Made by a program: the position numbers and the translations under genes. The notes beneath the pieces are model-generated. The model saw only the letters and a program-made list of their open reading frames with translations. It was not told the origin of the DNA and made no database searches. A stretch of 64,000 nucleotides of DNA from Deltaproteobacteria bacterium (GTDB lineage Bacteria; Desulfobacterota; Deferrisomatia; Deferrisomatales; BM512): positions 1 through 64,000 of the forward strand of contig JAUVAU010000006.1 in assembly GCA_030591565.1 (NCBI GenBank). Reading direction: 5' to 3'. Below are positions 1-8,645 of the stretch, one piece after another (position 1 is the first letter of the stretch; each line of letters opens with the position of its first letter).

Positions 1-577
1 CATCGTCTTCATCCAGTGCGTCGGCTCACGCGACCCGGAGAATCACAAGCCCTACTGCTCCCGCGTCTGCTGCATGTACACGGCAAAGCATGCGCGCCTC
101 TACAAGCACAAGGTACACCACGGCAAGGCCACCATCTTCTATATGGACCTGCGCGCCACGGGCAAGGGTTACGAGGAATTCATCCAGCAGGCCACCGAGG
201 AAGAGGGGCTGATATACATGCGCGGCCGCGTCTCCAAGATCTACCGCGAAGGCGAGAAGATCGTCATCTGGGGTGCCGATACCATATCGGGACAGGCCGT
301 GGAGATGGAAGCGGATATGGTAGTGCTGGCCACGGCGATAACGCCCAACCCGGAGCAGGCGGAGCTGGGCAGAGTCCTCGGCATCGAACTGGACGACAAT
401 GGTTTTTGGAAGGAAGCGCATTACAAGGTGGGCACAAACGAGACCACGCGCCCCGGCATCTACATCGCCGGTTGCGCCCAGGGCGCACGCGACATAGCCG
501 ACACCGTGGCCCACGCCTCGGGCGCGGCCTCCAAGTGTCAGTCTTTCCTGGCCCGTCGCAGACGCGAAGTGGCTTGA
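1..577 (+). CDS. hdrA: HdrA-like flavoprotein, C-terminal part (5' truncated by window)
   Basis: The reading frame is open from base 2 and continues upstream of the window. The visible 191 residues begin in the HdrA iron-sulfur region: the Q-C-V-G-S-R-D-P stretch followed by Y-C-S-R-V-C-C-M-Y matches the cluster-binding segment seen in HdrA (heterodisulfide reductase subunit A). The protein stops soon after the second half of the FAD domain (ending L-A-R-R-R-R-E-V-A) and has no C-terminal ferredoxin domains, unlike the next gene. HdrA carries the flavin that splits or merges electron pairs in Hdr complexes; a QmoA-like role is an alternative because short HdrA paralogues also occur there. It lies 57 nt ahead of the second hdrA, in the same direction, so it probably shares its transcript. 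Confidence 0.85.
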   Translation, partial: IVFIQCVGSRDPENHKPYCSRVCCMYTAKHARLYKHKVHHGKATIFYMDLRATGKGYEEFIQQATEEEGLIYMRGRVSKIYREGEKIVIWGADTISGQAVEMEADMVVLATAITPNPEQAELGRVLGIELDDNGFWKEAHYKVGTNETTRPGIYIAGCAQGARDIADTVAHASGAASKCQSFLARRRREVA

Positions 578-634
578 ATTAATTTTTGATCGCCGGAGCG
601 TTCTTGCGACCTCCGGCTTAACGGCAAAGCGGAA

Positions 635-2365
635 ATGATGGAAAAAATAGGCGTATTTGTCTGTTGGTGTGGATCAAACATCGCTGGATCGGTCAATGTC
701 GAGCGGGTGGCGGAGCTGGCGCGGGAGCTTCCCGACGTTATCCACGCCGAGAACTATATGTATATGTGTTCCGATCCCGGTCAGGAGCTGATAAAGGCCG
801 CCATACGCGACAAGGGGCTCAACCGTGTCGTGGTCGCCTCCTGTTCCCCCCGGATGCATGAGAAGACCTTCCGCAAGGCCGCCACCTACGAGGGACTCAA
901 TCCCTTCCTGGTGGAGATCGCCAACGTTCGCGAGCAGTGCTCCTGGGTCCACCAGGGCGACAAGGACGCCGCCACCCGCAAGGCCTTCAACATAGTCAAG
1001 GCGACCATCGCAAAGGTGAGGAGAAACGCAAGCCTTGAGGAGATTCGCGTGCCGCTCACCCGCAGGGCCATGGTAGTAGGCGCAGGTATAACGGGATTGA
1101 CCGCCGCGCTGGAGCTGGCCGACGCCGGGTATGAGACGGTGGTGGTCGAGCGTGATGACCAACCGGGCGGCAAGCTGAGGCGTTTGTCCAAGACCTTCCC
1201 CTACCATGAGACCGCCGACGCCATACTCCTGCCCCGCATCGAAGAGTTGAAAAATCACGAGAACATAACGCTCTACCTTGGCAGCAAGGTAACCGAAGTC
1301 ACCGGCTACGTGGGCAACTTCGAAGTGAAGATCGAAACCTCCCAGGGCGAAGAAGCGGAAGAAGAGATTGGGGCCCTCGTCGTCGCCACCGGTTACGACC
1401 TCTACCCGGTGGAGAAGATGAGCGAATACGGCGGCGGGAAAATAGCCAACGTCGTGGACTCGCTGACCTTTGAGGAGATGCTCAAAAAGAGCATGGAGAG
1501 CGGCGAACCGGTCAAGCGCCCCTCCGACGGCAAGCCCATCGAATCGGTCATGTTCATCCAGTGCTCCGGTTCCCGCGACCCGGAACATCACAAGCCCTAT
1601 TGTTCAAGAGTATGCTGCCTCTACACCTCCAAGCAGGCGACGCTGATCAGTGAGCAGAACCCTGGAGCCAGGGCGTTCGTCAGCTTCATGGACATCCGCA
1701 CCGATTGCAAACTCACCGAAGAGTACTCCCAGCAGAACACCGAAGAGTTGGGCATCGTCTACATCCGTGGCCGTGTCTCCAAGGTTTGGGATGAAAACGG
1801 CGATGTGGGCATCTGGACGGCTGACACCATCTCGGACCAGCGCATTGAGATGAAGACCGACCTTGTGGTGCTGGCGATGGCGGTCGAACCCTCCAAGGGC
1901 TATGAGGAGGTCTCCCAGCTCTTCAGGGCGTCCACCGATACCAACGGTTTCTTCCAGGAGAGCCACATCAAATTGAGGCCGGTGGAAAGCTCTACAATGG
2001 GCGTCTACCTCGCCGGAGCGGCGCAGTATCCCAAGGACATAACCGACTCGGTCTCCCAGGCGTTGGCGACTGCCGGCAAGATACAGAGCCTTTTTGCCAA
2101 CGATGAGCTGACCCAGGACCCGCTGGTATGCAGCGTGGACCCGGACCTCTGCTCCGCCTGCGGTCTCTGCGTGCCGACCTGTCCCTACGACGCTCGTGAA
2201 GTGGACAGGCGTGCACAGTTCAGCCGCGTGAACGAGGCGCTCTGTCAGGGGTGCGGCGCGTGTGTGGCGGTTTGCCCGAATAAGAGCTGTGGCGTAAAAA
2301 ATGATTCGCCGACCCAGGTTTTGAACCAGATCGACGTCCTCGTCGAAGATGAATCGGCGGCGTAG
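635..2365 (+). CDS. hdrA: HdrA-type flavoprotein with two C-terminal [4Fe-4S] sites
   Basis: A 576-residue HdrA. It opens with the HdrA-specific N-terminal domain (G-V-F-V-C-W-C-G-S-N-I-A-G, then Y-M-C-S-D-P-G-Q and V-V-A-S-C-S-P-R-M-H-E). A Rossmann FAD site follows near residue 148 (V-V-G-A-G-I-T-G-L-T-A-A-L), then the Cys segment I-Q-C-S-G-S-R-D-P with Y-C-S-R-V-C-C-L-Y. Near residues 505-550 come two ferredoxin motifs, C-S-A-C-G-L-C-V-P-T-C-P and C-Q-G-C-G-A-C-V-A-V-C-P. It is likely a cytoplasmic electron-bifurcating flavin subunit working with the HdrC and HdrB that follow. Two adjacent ATG codons (635, 638) are possible starts. The next gene begins 13 nt after this stop. Confidence 0.93.
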   Translation: MMEKIGVFVCWCGSNIAGSVNVERVAELARELPDVIHAENYMYMCSDPGQELIKAAIRDKGLNRVVVASCSPRMHEKTFRKAATYEGLNPFLVEIANVREQCSWVHQGDKDAATRKAFNIVKATIAKVRRNASLEEIRVPLTRRAMVVGAGITGLTAALELADAGYETVVVERDDQPGGKLRRLSKTFPYHETADAILLPRIEELKNHENITLYLGSKVTEVTGYVGNFEVKIETSQGEEAEEEIGALVVATGYDLYPVEKMSEYGGGKIANVVDSLTFEEMLKKSMESGEPVKRPSDGKPIESVMFIQCSGSRDPEHHKPYCSRVCCLYTSKQATLISEQNPGARAFVSFMDIRTDCKLTEEYSQQNTEELGIVYIRGRVSKVWDENGDVGIWTADTISDQRIEMKTDLVVLAMAVEPSKGYEEVSQLFRASTDTNGFFQESHIKLRPVESSTMGVYLAGAAQYPKDITDSVSQALATAGKIQSLFANDELTQDPLVCSVDPDLCSACGLCVPTCPYDAREVDRRAQFSRVNEALCQGCGACVAVCPNKSCGVKNDSPTQVLNQIDVLVEDESAA

Positions 2366-2378
2366 AGGATATGTGTCC

Positions 2379-2906
2379 ATGAACGAGTTCGCCAAAGAGA
2401 TAAGCGAGAGGAGCGGCCAGCCCATTTCGAGCTGCTACCAGTGCGGCAAGTGTTCCGCCGGTTGCCCGGCGGTGCAGTGGTTCGAGTGGCCCAACCACGG
2501 CTTTATTCGAAAGATACAGCTGGGAGCGAAGGAGGAGCTGCTCAAAAGCCATGCGCTCTGGATGTGCATCGCGTGTGAGACCTGCGGCACCCGCTGCCCC
2601 AACGATATCCATATCTCTTCAATCATGGACGCGATGCGCTCCATGGCCAAGGCGGAGAAGGTGGCCTCGGCAGAACCCTCGGTGATGGCGTTCCATACCT
2701 CCTTTGTGGACTCCGTCGCCAAGTATGGCCGCGTCCACGAGATGTCGATGCTGGTTAACTACAAGCTCAAGACCCGCGACTTTTTCACCGACGTGGGCGT
2801 GGGCATGAAGCTTTTTTTCAAGGGCAAGATACCGCTCAAACCCTCACGCGTGGCAGGCAAGGCCGACATCGACAAGGTGATGGCCTCCTCGGCGGATAAG
2901 AGATAG
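2379..2906 (+). CDS. hdrC: Heterodisulfide reductase subunit C-like iron-sulfur protein
   Basis: About 175 residues with two [4Fe-4S] motifs: C-Y-Q-C-G-K-C-S-A-G-C-P near residue 21 and C-I-A-C-E-T-C-G-T-R-C-P near residue 64. This is the standard HdrC pattern, which passes electrons between HdrA and HdrB. The ATG at 2379 is preferred: an upstream in-frame ATG at 2349 would overlap hdrA and encode a run of arginines, whereas 2379 has a GAGGAT ribosome-binding site about 8 nt before it. The gene is 5 nt from hdrB, so the two are probably cotranslated as a pair. Confidence 0.93.
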   Translation: MNEFAKEISERSGQPISSCYQCGKCSAGCPAVQWFEWPNHGFIRKIQLGAKEELLKSHALWMCIACETCGTRCPNDIHISSIMDAMRSMAKAEKVASAEPSVMAFHTSFVDSVAKYGRVHEMSMLVNYKLKTRDFFTDVGVGMKLFFKGKIPLKPSRVAGKADIDKVMASSADKR

Positions 2907-2910
2907 AACG

Positions 2911-3741
2911 ATGGACCTGAGTTTCTACCCCGGCTGCACCGCGCACTCCACCGCGTGGGAGTTCATCACTTCCACCCGTGCGGTGTTTGACGTGCTGGGA
3001 CACAACCTTGAAGAGATCGAAGACTGGAACTGCTGCGGCGGCGCCAGCGCGCGCGCCCTCGACCGCATGGTCGGGCTCGGACTACCGGCTCGCAACCTCT
3101 TCACCGCCCAAGAGGCCGGACGCACCCTTTTCGCTCCCTGCGCCGGTTGCTACAACAACCTGCGCCGCGCCCTGAAAGCGTTGGAAGAGGGGGGCGAGGA
3201 AGCCGACGCCCTCAAGAAAACCCTGGGCCGCGAATGGGACAAGCCCATCGACGTCTGGTCGCTGGTGGAGTTCTTCCAACGTCCCGAGGCGATGGAAGAG
3301 ATACGCAATAATGTGAAGAAACCCCTGGAGGGGTTGAAGGTTGTCGCCTACTACGGTTGCCAGCTGGTGCGGCCCCCCAAGGTGACCGACGCTACCAATT
3401 GGGAGAACCCCACCACGCTGGAGAGCGCCTGCGAAGCTGCTGGAGCATGCGCCATCGACTGGTCCTACAAGGTCGATTGCTGTGGGGCCGACATGGGTAT
3501 CAGCCACGGTGAACACGCCGGGACCATCTGCTCCAACCTCGGTGTGAAAGCGGCGGAAGCCGGGGCCGACGCCATAGTGGTCTCCTGCGGCCTCTGCCAT
3601 GCAAACATGGACATGCGCCAGGGCGAGGTCAAATTGCCGGTCCTCTACATAACCGAGCTGCTGGGCGAGGCGTTCCAGTGCGAGGGCAGGGACAAATGGT
3701 GGAAGAAACATGTGATCGACCCTTCCGGGTTGTTCAAATAG
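2911..3741 (+). CDS. hdrB: Heterodisulfide reductase subunit B-like protein, two CCG domains
   Basis: A 276-residue HdrB. Both cysteine-rich CCG domains are intact: Y-P-G-C, N-C-C-G-G and C-A-G-C in the first half, then Y-Y-G-C, D-C-C-G-A and C-G-L-C in the second, with about 34-37 residues between the CC pair and the CxxC. In methanogen HdrB these bind the two noncubane [4Fe-4S] clusters that cleave a disulfide. The true substrate here is unknown; bacteria of this type do not normally make CoM-S-S-CoB, so a different thiol or direct electron transfer to the FrdAB-like pair downstream is possible. The family call is firm. Confidence 0.93.
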   Translation: MDLSFYPGCTAHSTAWEFITSTRAVFDVLGHNLEEIEDWNCCGGASARALDRMVGLGLPARNLFTAQEAGRTLFAPCAGCYNNLRRALKALEEGGEEADALKKTLGREWDKPIDVWSLVEFFQRPEAMEEIRNNVKKPLEGLKVVAYYGCQLVRPPKVTDATNWENPTTLESACEAAGACAIDWSYKVDCCGADMGISHGEHAGTICSNLGVKAAEAGADAIVVSCGLCHANMDMRQGEVKLPVLYITELLGEAFQCEGRDKWWKKHVIDPSGLFK

Positions 3742-3748
3742 GAACGCG

Positions 3749-6736
3749 ATGATGAAAAACACCGTATTGGTAGTGGGCGGCGGGCCTGCGGGGATGCAAG
3801 CCTCGCTGGTGATGGCGGCAAGGGGACACAAAGTCGTCCTGGCCGACAAGGCACCGGCTGCGGGCGGGCTATTCCCGCTCCTGGACAATCAGTTCCCGAC
3901 CCAGAGCTGCGGCGTCTGCTTCATGGCGTGCGACACGCCCACCTATTGCCCCTTCGTCCAGTGCGATCTCCATGAGAACGTCACCCTGCTGCCCTCCTCC
4001 ACGGTGAGCAACGTGTCGGGCGAAGCGGGTGATTTCACAATTGATTTTGACCTGAAGGCCACCTGCGTAGACCCCGACAAATGCACCGACTGCGGCGCTT
4101 GCGAAGCGGTTTGCCCCGTAGAAGTCCAGCGCGAATTTGGCGACGGGCTTGAGACACGCAAGGCGATCTACCGCTATTATCCCAAATCCGTCGGCAAGGG
4201 CTACGTAGTCGACCGTGAGAACTGCACCAACTGCGGCGAGTGCGTAAAGGTTTGCGACCCCGACGCGATTGACCTGGACGCCCGGGACTCGACCACGAAA
4301 ATCGACGCAGCAGCGGTGATCCTCAGCCCCGGCGCGAAACTCTACAAGGCCGGCGCCAAGGGTGAGTTCGGCTTTGGCCGCTACGACAACGTACTCTCCT
4401 CAGCCAAGTTTGAGCGGATGTTGGCGGCGGGAAGCCCAACCGGCGGACGAGTGGTCAGGCCCAGCGATTCGGAAGAAGCGAAAAGTCTGGCCTTCATCCA
4501 GTGCGTCGGCTCACGCGACCCGGCAAATGGCAGGCCCCACTGCTCCAGCGTCTGTTGTATGTTCGCGCTGAAGCAGGCCCTCTTCACCAAAAAACGCCAC
4601 CCCGAAATGGCGGTGACGATCTACTACATGGACCTGCGCGCCTTCGGCAAGGATTACGAGAACTACCTCCGCGAGGCGGAAAAGGCTGGCATAGAGTTCG
4701 TGCGCGCCATGCCCTCGGTGGCGCGGCTGAATCCCGCCACCTCCGACATGCTTTTGGCGGTGACCGGCGAGGATGGCAAGCTGACCGAGCAGACCCACTC
4801 GATGGTGGTGTTGGCCTCGGGTTTCGATCAGGATGAAGACACCGCAAGCCTCTGTGCCGCCTTCGGCCTTGGTTGCGATTCCGGCGGTCTGCTGGATGAC
4901 ATGGAGTTCGACCCCTGCGCCACCGCGGTTCCCGGCGTCTTCGCCGCCGGAGCCTTCCGTGGACCCAAGGATATCCCCGACTCGGTACAGGAGGGCGCGA
5001 CCGCTGCTGCGATGGCCGCGAAGCTGCTCGACGCCGGTGAGTTCGCCGAGTTGGCGGCTTGCCCGACCCCCGTTGATTTCAGGGAAGAAGCCCCCAGGAC
5101 CGGCGTGGTGCTCTGCGACTGCGAAGGGTACAACTCCGCGCTGGTGGATTTCGATGCGCTCTCGGCTGAGGTAGCAAATATAGCCGATGTGGATTTCGTC
5201 GAGCGTTGCAGCCACGCCTGCTCCAAAGTCGGCATGGATGAAGTCCGTTCCATTTTCGCCACCAGGGAGCCAAACCGGTTGGTGCTGGCGACCTGTTCCC
5301 ACCACATCGTCGAAGACCTCTACAAACATATGTTCAAGCAGATGGGCGTACACTCCGCTGTCGTGGATATCGCCGATTTGCGATTCGCCTGCCGCTCCGG
5401 CGAGGTGGACTCGGCCAAAGCGACTGTCGCCAATGCTGTGACCAGCGCCCACGCCAATGTCTTTTCTCCCGTCAACCGCCAGTCCGCACAGCGTTCGGCG
5501 GTGGTCATCGGCGGCGGCGCAGCGGGCATGAGCAGCGCCCTGGCGCTGGCCGAGCTTGGTCACCCCGTCCATCTGATTGAAAAATCCGACAAGCTCGGCG
5601 GCAATCTCAACACCGCAGCGTATACGATCAAGGGTAACGACCCGCGTGCATTGGCCGCAGAGCTGGTCGAGAAGGTTGAAGCCCACCCCGAGATCACCGT
5701 CTACACTTCCTCAAGAGTAAGCAAAGCGGCTGGCCGTATCGGCGCGTACCGCACTACGGTGGAGGCCCCCGATTCGGTGGTCGAAGTCCTCCACGGGGCG
5801 ACGCTGCTGGCGACCGGCGCGAGCGAGGCGGAGCCAAAGAGCTTCGGCTATGGCGAGAGCCCCAGGGTGATCACCCAGAAGCAGCTTGAGGGTAAGTTGG
5901 CCTCGGGTCAGTTTGAGGGCGGCAATGTGGTGATGATCCAGTGCGTCGAATCCCGTCGCACCGACGAGGGCTGCCGCGAGTACTGCTCCCGTGTCTGCTG
6001 TACCCATGCGGTGAAGAACGCTGAGAAGCTCCTGGAGCTGTCGCCCGACACCGAGATTACCGTGCTATACCGCGACCTTCGCACCTATTCCAACTTCGAG
6101 CGCAACTACCAGTCGGTCCGCGAAAAGGGGGTGCTCTTCACCTCCTATACGCTGGACGACGAGCCGCAGGTTGACGTGGGCGGCGAGAAGATAAAGGTCG
6201 TCTACACTGAAAACTCCATCAACGAAAAAGTGACTGCGGAGGTTGACTGGCTGGTCCTCTCCGTGGGTATGGAGCCGGATGTGGCCGATGTCGCGAGGCT
6301 GGCTGGCCTCTTCGGAGTGGAAAGCGACAAGGCGGGCTTTTTCATCGAGAAGAACCCCAAGGCCGCCACCACCGACTTTGCCAAACCCGGCATGTATGTG
6401 GCGGGGCTTGCCCACGCACCCAAGCACATCGAGGAATCGATTGTGCAGGCCAGGGCGGCGGGCGCGAGGCTGGCTGCGGTGTTGGCGACCGGCGAGGTTC
6501 AGGCCCCGGTCAATCCCTCCTTCGTTGTGGATAAAATTTGCAGCCGCTGCGGACTCTGTGTTGACGCCTGCCCCTACGGGGCCAGGGAGCTGGACATGGA
6601 AGCCAACGTGGCGGTGGTCGACGAGATAGTCTGCCGTGCTTGCGGCGCGTGCGTGACTGCGTGCCCCAACAAGGCCGCGCGCCAGTACGGATCGAGTCCC
6701 GGCCAGATCATGGCGGCTCTGGATGAATTGCTTTAA
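3749..6736 (+). CDS. hdrA: Fused double HdrA (two FAD modules, ferredoxin sites in the middle and at the end)
   Basis: At 995 residues this is about twice a short HdrA. Module one has a Rossmann motif at residue 6 (V-V-G-G-G-P-A-G-M-Q-A-S), two [4Fe-4S] motifs (C-T-D-C-G-A-C-E-A-V-C-P and C-T-N-C-G-E-C-V-K-V-C) and Q-C-V-G-S-R-D-P. A linker near residue 450 repeats the HdrA N-terminal fold (V-V-L-C-D-C-E-G-Y-N, L-A-T-C-S-H-H). Module two has V-V-I-G-G-G-A-A-G-M-S-S-A, Y-C-S-R-V-C-C-T-H, and ends in two ferredoxin motifs (C-S-R-C-G-L-C-V-D-A-C-P and C-R-A-C-G-A-C-V-T-A-C-P). It is probably a covalently joined HdrA pair. The gene starts 8 nt after hdrB. A family B repeat directly follows its stop codon and separates it from mvhD. 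Confidence 0.93.
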   Translation: MMKNTVLVVGGGPAGMQASLVMAARGHKVVLADKAPAAGGLFPLLDNQFPTQSCGVCFMACDTPTYCPFVQCDLHENVTLLPSSTVSNVSGEAGDFTIDFDLKATCVDPDKCTDCGACEAVCPVEVQREFGDGLETRKAIYRYYPKSVGKGYVVDRENCTNCGECVKVCDPDAIDLDARDSTTKIDAAAVILSPGAKLYKAGAKGEFGFGRYDNVLSSAKFERMLAAGSPTGGRVVRPSDSEEAKSLAFIQCVGSRDPANGRPHCSSVCCMFALKQALFTKKRHPEMAVTIYYMDLRAFGKDYENYLREAEKAGIEFVRAMPSVARLNPATSDMLLAVTGEDGKLTEQTHSMVVLASGFDQDEDTASLCAAFGLGCDSGGLLDDMEFDPCATAVPGVFAAGAFRGPKDIPDSVQEGATAAAMAAKLLDAGEFAELAACPTPVDFREEAPRTGVVLCDCEGYNSALVDFDALSAEVANIADVDFVERCSHACSKVGMDEVRSIFATREPNRLVLATCSHHIVEDLYKHMFKQMGVHSAVVDIADLRFACRSGEVDSAKATVANAVTSAHANVFSPVNRQSAQRSAVVIGGGAAGMSSALALAELGHPVHLIEKSDKLGGNLNTAAYTIKGNDPRALAAELVEKVEAHPEITVYTSSRVSKAAGRIGAYRTTVEAPDSVVEVLHGATLLATGASEAEPKSFGYGESPRVITQKQLEGKLASGQFEGGNVVMIQCVESRRTDEGCREYCSRVCCTHAVKNAEKLLELSPDTEITVLYRDLRTYSNFERNYQSVREKGVLFTSYTLDDEPQVDVGGEKIKVVYTENSINEKVTAEVDWLVLSVGMEPDVADVARLAGLFGVESDKAGFFIEKNPKAATTDFAKPGMYVAGLAHAPKHIEESIVQARAAGARLAAVLATGEVQAPVNPSFVVDKICSRCGLCVDACPYGARELDMEANVAVVDEIVCRACGACVTACPNKAARQYGSSPGQIMAALDELL

Positions 6737-6743
6737 TAAAACT

Positions 6744-6971
6744 GAGGCTTTTGAAAAACTCTCCTGAAGCGGAGAATAACGCCAAACCGGAGATTCTGGC
6801 TGATGTTGGACGAACCTCTAACTAAGCCGATGATAAACTGGAAGCCCCGAAGATCCTTCGAGAAGTAGGAAGGGAAGAAAAATGACCGCAGGCATACTGA
6901 TAGGTATTTCGAGGATCATTTTTCGCCCCTGACAACGTCAATCGGAGGATATCCGGGGGTTTTCAACAAGA
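6744..6971 (-). repeat. Structured intergenic repeat, family B copy 1
   Basis: Near full-length B element, inverted relative to copies 2-5, starting 8 nt after the fused hdrA stop and ending 25 nt before mvhD. Read on the minus strand it has the shared CCGATTGACGTTGTCAGG loop, the hairpin around ATGATCCTCGAAATAC and the second module ending GAGAGTTTTTC. It is the only thing in this 260-base gap and sits inside what otherwise looks like one operon. Confidence 0.9.
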
Positions 6972-6996
6972 TTTAAAAACCGTGAGGAATTGAAAG

Positions 6997-7440
6997 ATGG
7001 CCCAACAGGCAGTAACCCAACAGGATTTTGAACCCCGCATAGTGGCGTTTCTCTGCCACTGGTGCACCTACACCGGCGCGGACCTGGCGGGCACCACCCG
7101 TCAGCAGTATCCGCCCAACATCCGGGTTGTGCATCTCATGTGCTCGGGCGCGATTGATGTGGTCTACGTGCTGAAGGCGCTGATGGACGGCGCCGACGCG
7201 GTGCTCATAGGCGGCTGCCATCCCGGCGATTGCCACTACCAGTCGGGCAACTACAAGGCGCGCCGCCGCGTGGCGATCCTCAGGAATATCCTCACCCAGT
7301 TTGGCGTGAGCCAGGACCGGGTTTGGCTCAAATGGATCAGCGCCAGCGAGGGCAGGCTCTTCGCCGAGACAATAAACGAAATGACCGACGCCGTACGCGA
7401 GATGGGCCCGGTGGAGTTCAAGCTGGGTTGGGACGTTTAA
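6997..7440 (+). CDS. mvhD: MvhD-like [2Fe-2S] electron-transfer protein
   Basis: A 147-residue protein of the MvhD/HdrA-associated delta-subunit family, with the family Cys positions F-L-C-H-W-C-T-Y-T-G-A-D, H-L-M-C-S-G and G-G-C-H-P-G-D-C-H-Y. In methanogens MvhD carries a [2Fe-2S] cluster and links hydrogenase or formate dehydrogenase to HdrA. No hydrogenase is encoded here, so its partner is probably the FrhB/FdhB-like protein encoded 8 nt downstream. A GAGGAA ribosome-binding site precedes the ATG. Confidence 0.92.
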   Translation: MAQQAVTQQDFEPRIVAFLCHWCTYTGADLAGTTRQQYPPNIRVVHLMCSGAIDVVYVLKALMDGADAVLIGGCHPGDCHYQSGNYKARRRVAILRNILTQFGVSQDRVWLKWISASEGRLFAETINEMTDAVREMGPVEFKLGWDV

Positions 7441-7447
7441 AGGGATA

Positions 7448-8593
7448 ATGACGATGAAAACAGCACTATTGCAAACCAACGGCGATCCCAACGGGGCGCT
7501 CTCCGCCTTTTTGGCCGGAATGATTGAGAAGGGCATCGTTGATGAAGTGATGGCCCCCGCCGCGCAGCCGGGCGGCTCGGCGTCGATGGCGGTCTTTGCC
7601 GACGTGACAGAAATGGACGCGATAATCCCCTGGGCGCCGGTGATGCCGGTCCAGGGTGCGCGTCTTCTGAGCCGCTTGAGCTTCGACGACCCGGGAATGA
7701 AGGTGGCGGTGGTACTTCGCCCCTGCGAAGCGCGTGCGGCCATCGAGTTGATCAAGCTCAAGCAGATACTGCCCGACAATATCACCTTCGTCACCATCGA
7801 CTGCCCCGGAACCTGTGAGCTAAAGGGTTTTGAGGAGTCGGGACTGGAGATGAAGACCGAATCAAACCGCATGGTGGACCAGATGGAAGCGGGCGCAGCC
7901 ACGGCTGCTGATGGTGTTGGCCTTCGCACCGCATGTACCATCTGTGTGAACTCCAGCGCCCATTGGGGCGACGTTCAACTCCATGTCTATGGGACCAAGG
8001 GTTCCCAGTCCGTCGCCATCGCGGCAAGCGACGAGCTTGCCGATGCGCTGGCCGGGGCTGCGTTGGTGACTTTCGACGCCGAGCCGCTTTCGGGACGCGA
8101 TGCGGTTGTGGAAGGTGTCAACAAGGGCCGCGAAGCAGCGCGTGAAAAGGTCTTCGCCGAGATGACCGAGGACGCCCAGAGTCTTGAAGGCTTGAAAAAA
8201 CGCTTCTCCACCTGCATCCGCTGCCTTAACTGCATGGAGAACTGCCCGATATGCTATTGCAAGCAGTGCATCTTCAAGTCCACCACCTTCGATCACCCCG
8301 GCAGCTCCTACGCCAAGTGGGCGATGCGCAAGGGGGTGCAGAAGATGCCCTCGGAAACCATGCTCTTCCATCTGACCAGGCTCAATCATATGGCTACCTC
8401 CTGCATCGGCTGCGGGCTGTGCGATACCGCGTGTCCCATGGGCCTTCCCGTAGCGTCGCTCTTTTCCAAGGTGGCCAACGGGGTCCAGGGGATGCTCGAC
8501 TACAAGGCGGGGGCGAGTCTTGAAGACCCGATCCCGCTCAGTGTCTTCAGAGAAGATGAGCTTCAGGAGGAATCCGGGGCCGAGGACTTCTGA
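7448..8593 (+). CDS. FrhB/FdhB-family iron-sulfur (putative flavo-) protein
   Basis: A 381-residue protein resembling the coenzyme F420 hydrogenase/dehydrogenase beta-subunit family. The central R-P-C-E-A-R-A-A-I-E motif, I-D-C-P-G-T-C, and C-T-I-C are typical of FrhB/FdhB, as are the two C-terminal cluster motifs (C-I-R-C-L-N-C-M-E-N-C-P-I-C-Y-C near residue 258 and C-I-G-C-G-L-C-D-T-A-C-P near 320). The family usually binds FAD and exchanges electrons with F420, formate dehydrogenase or NAD(P)H; which one applies cannot be read from the sequence. Between mvhD and frdB it is the best candidate for the electron entry or exit module of the Hdr machine. ATG 7454 is an alternative start. Confidence 0.8.
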   Translation: MTMKTALLQTNGDPNGALSAFLAGMIEKGIVDEVMAPAAQPGGSASMAVFADVTEMDAIIPWAPVMPVQGARLLSRLSFDDPGMKVAVVLRPCEARAAIELIKLKQILPDNITFVTIDCPGTCELKGFEESGLEMKTESNRMVDQMEAGAATAADGVGLRTACTICVNSSAHWGDVQLHVYGTKGSQSVAIAASDELADALAGAALVTFDAEPLSGRDAVVEGVNKGREAAREKVFAEMTEDAQSLEGLKKRFSTCIRCLNCMENCPICYCKQCIFKSTTFDHPGSSYAKWAMRKGVQKMPSETMLFHLTRLNHMATSCIGCGLCDTACPMGLPVASLFSKVANGVQGMLDYKAGASLEDPIPLSVFREDELQEESGAEDF

Positions 8594-8645
8594 TAAGCAT
8601 CCAGTGTAATTTGCGGCCGTGGAAGGCCGAGGAGGATATTTAAAG

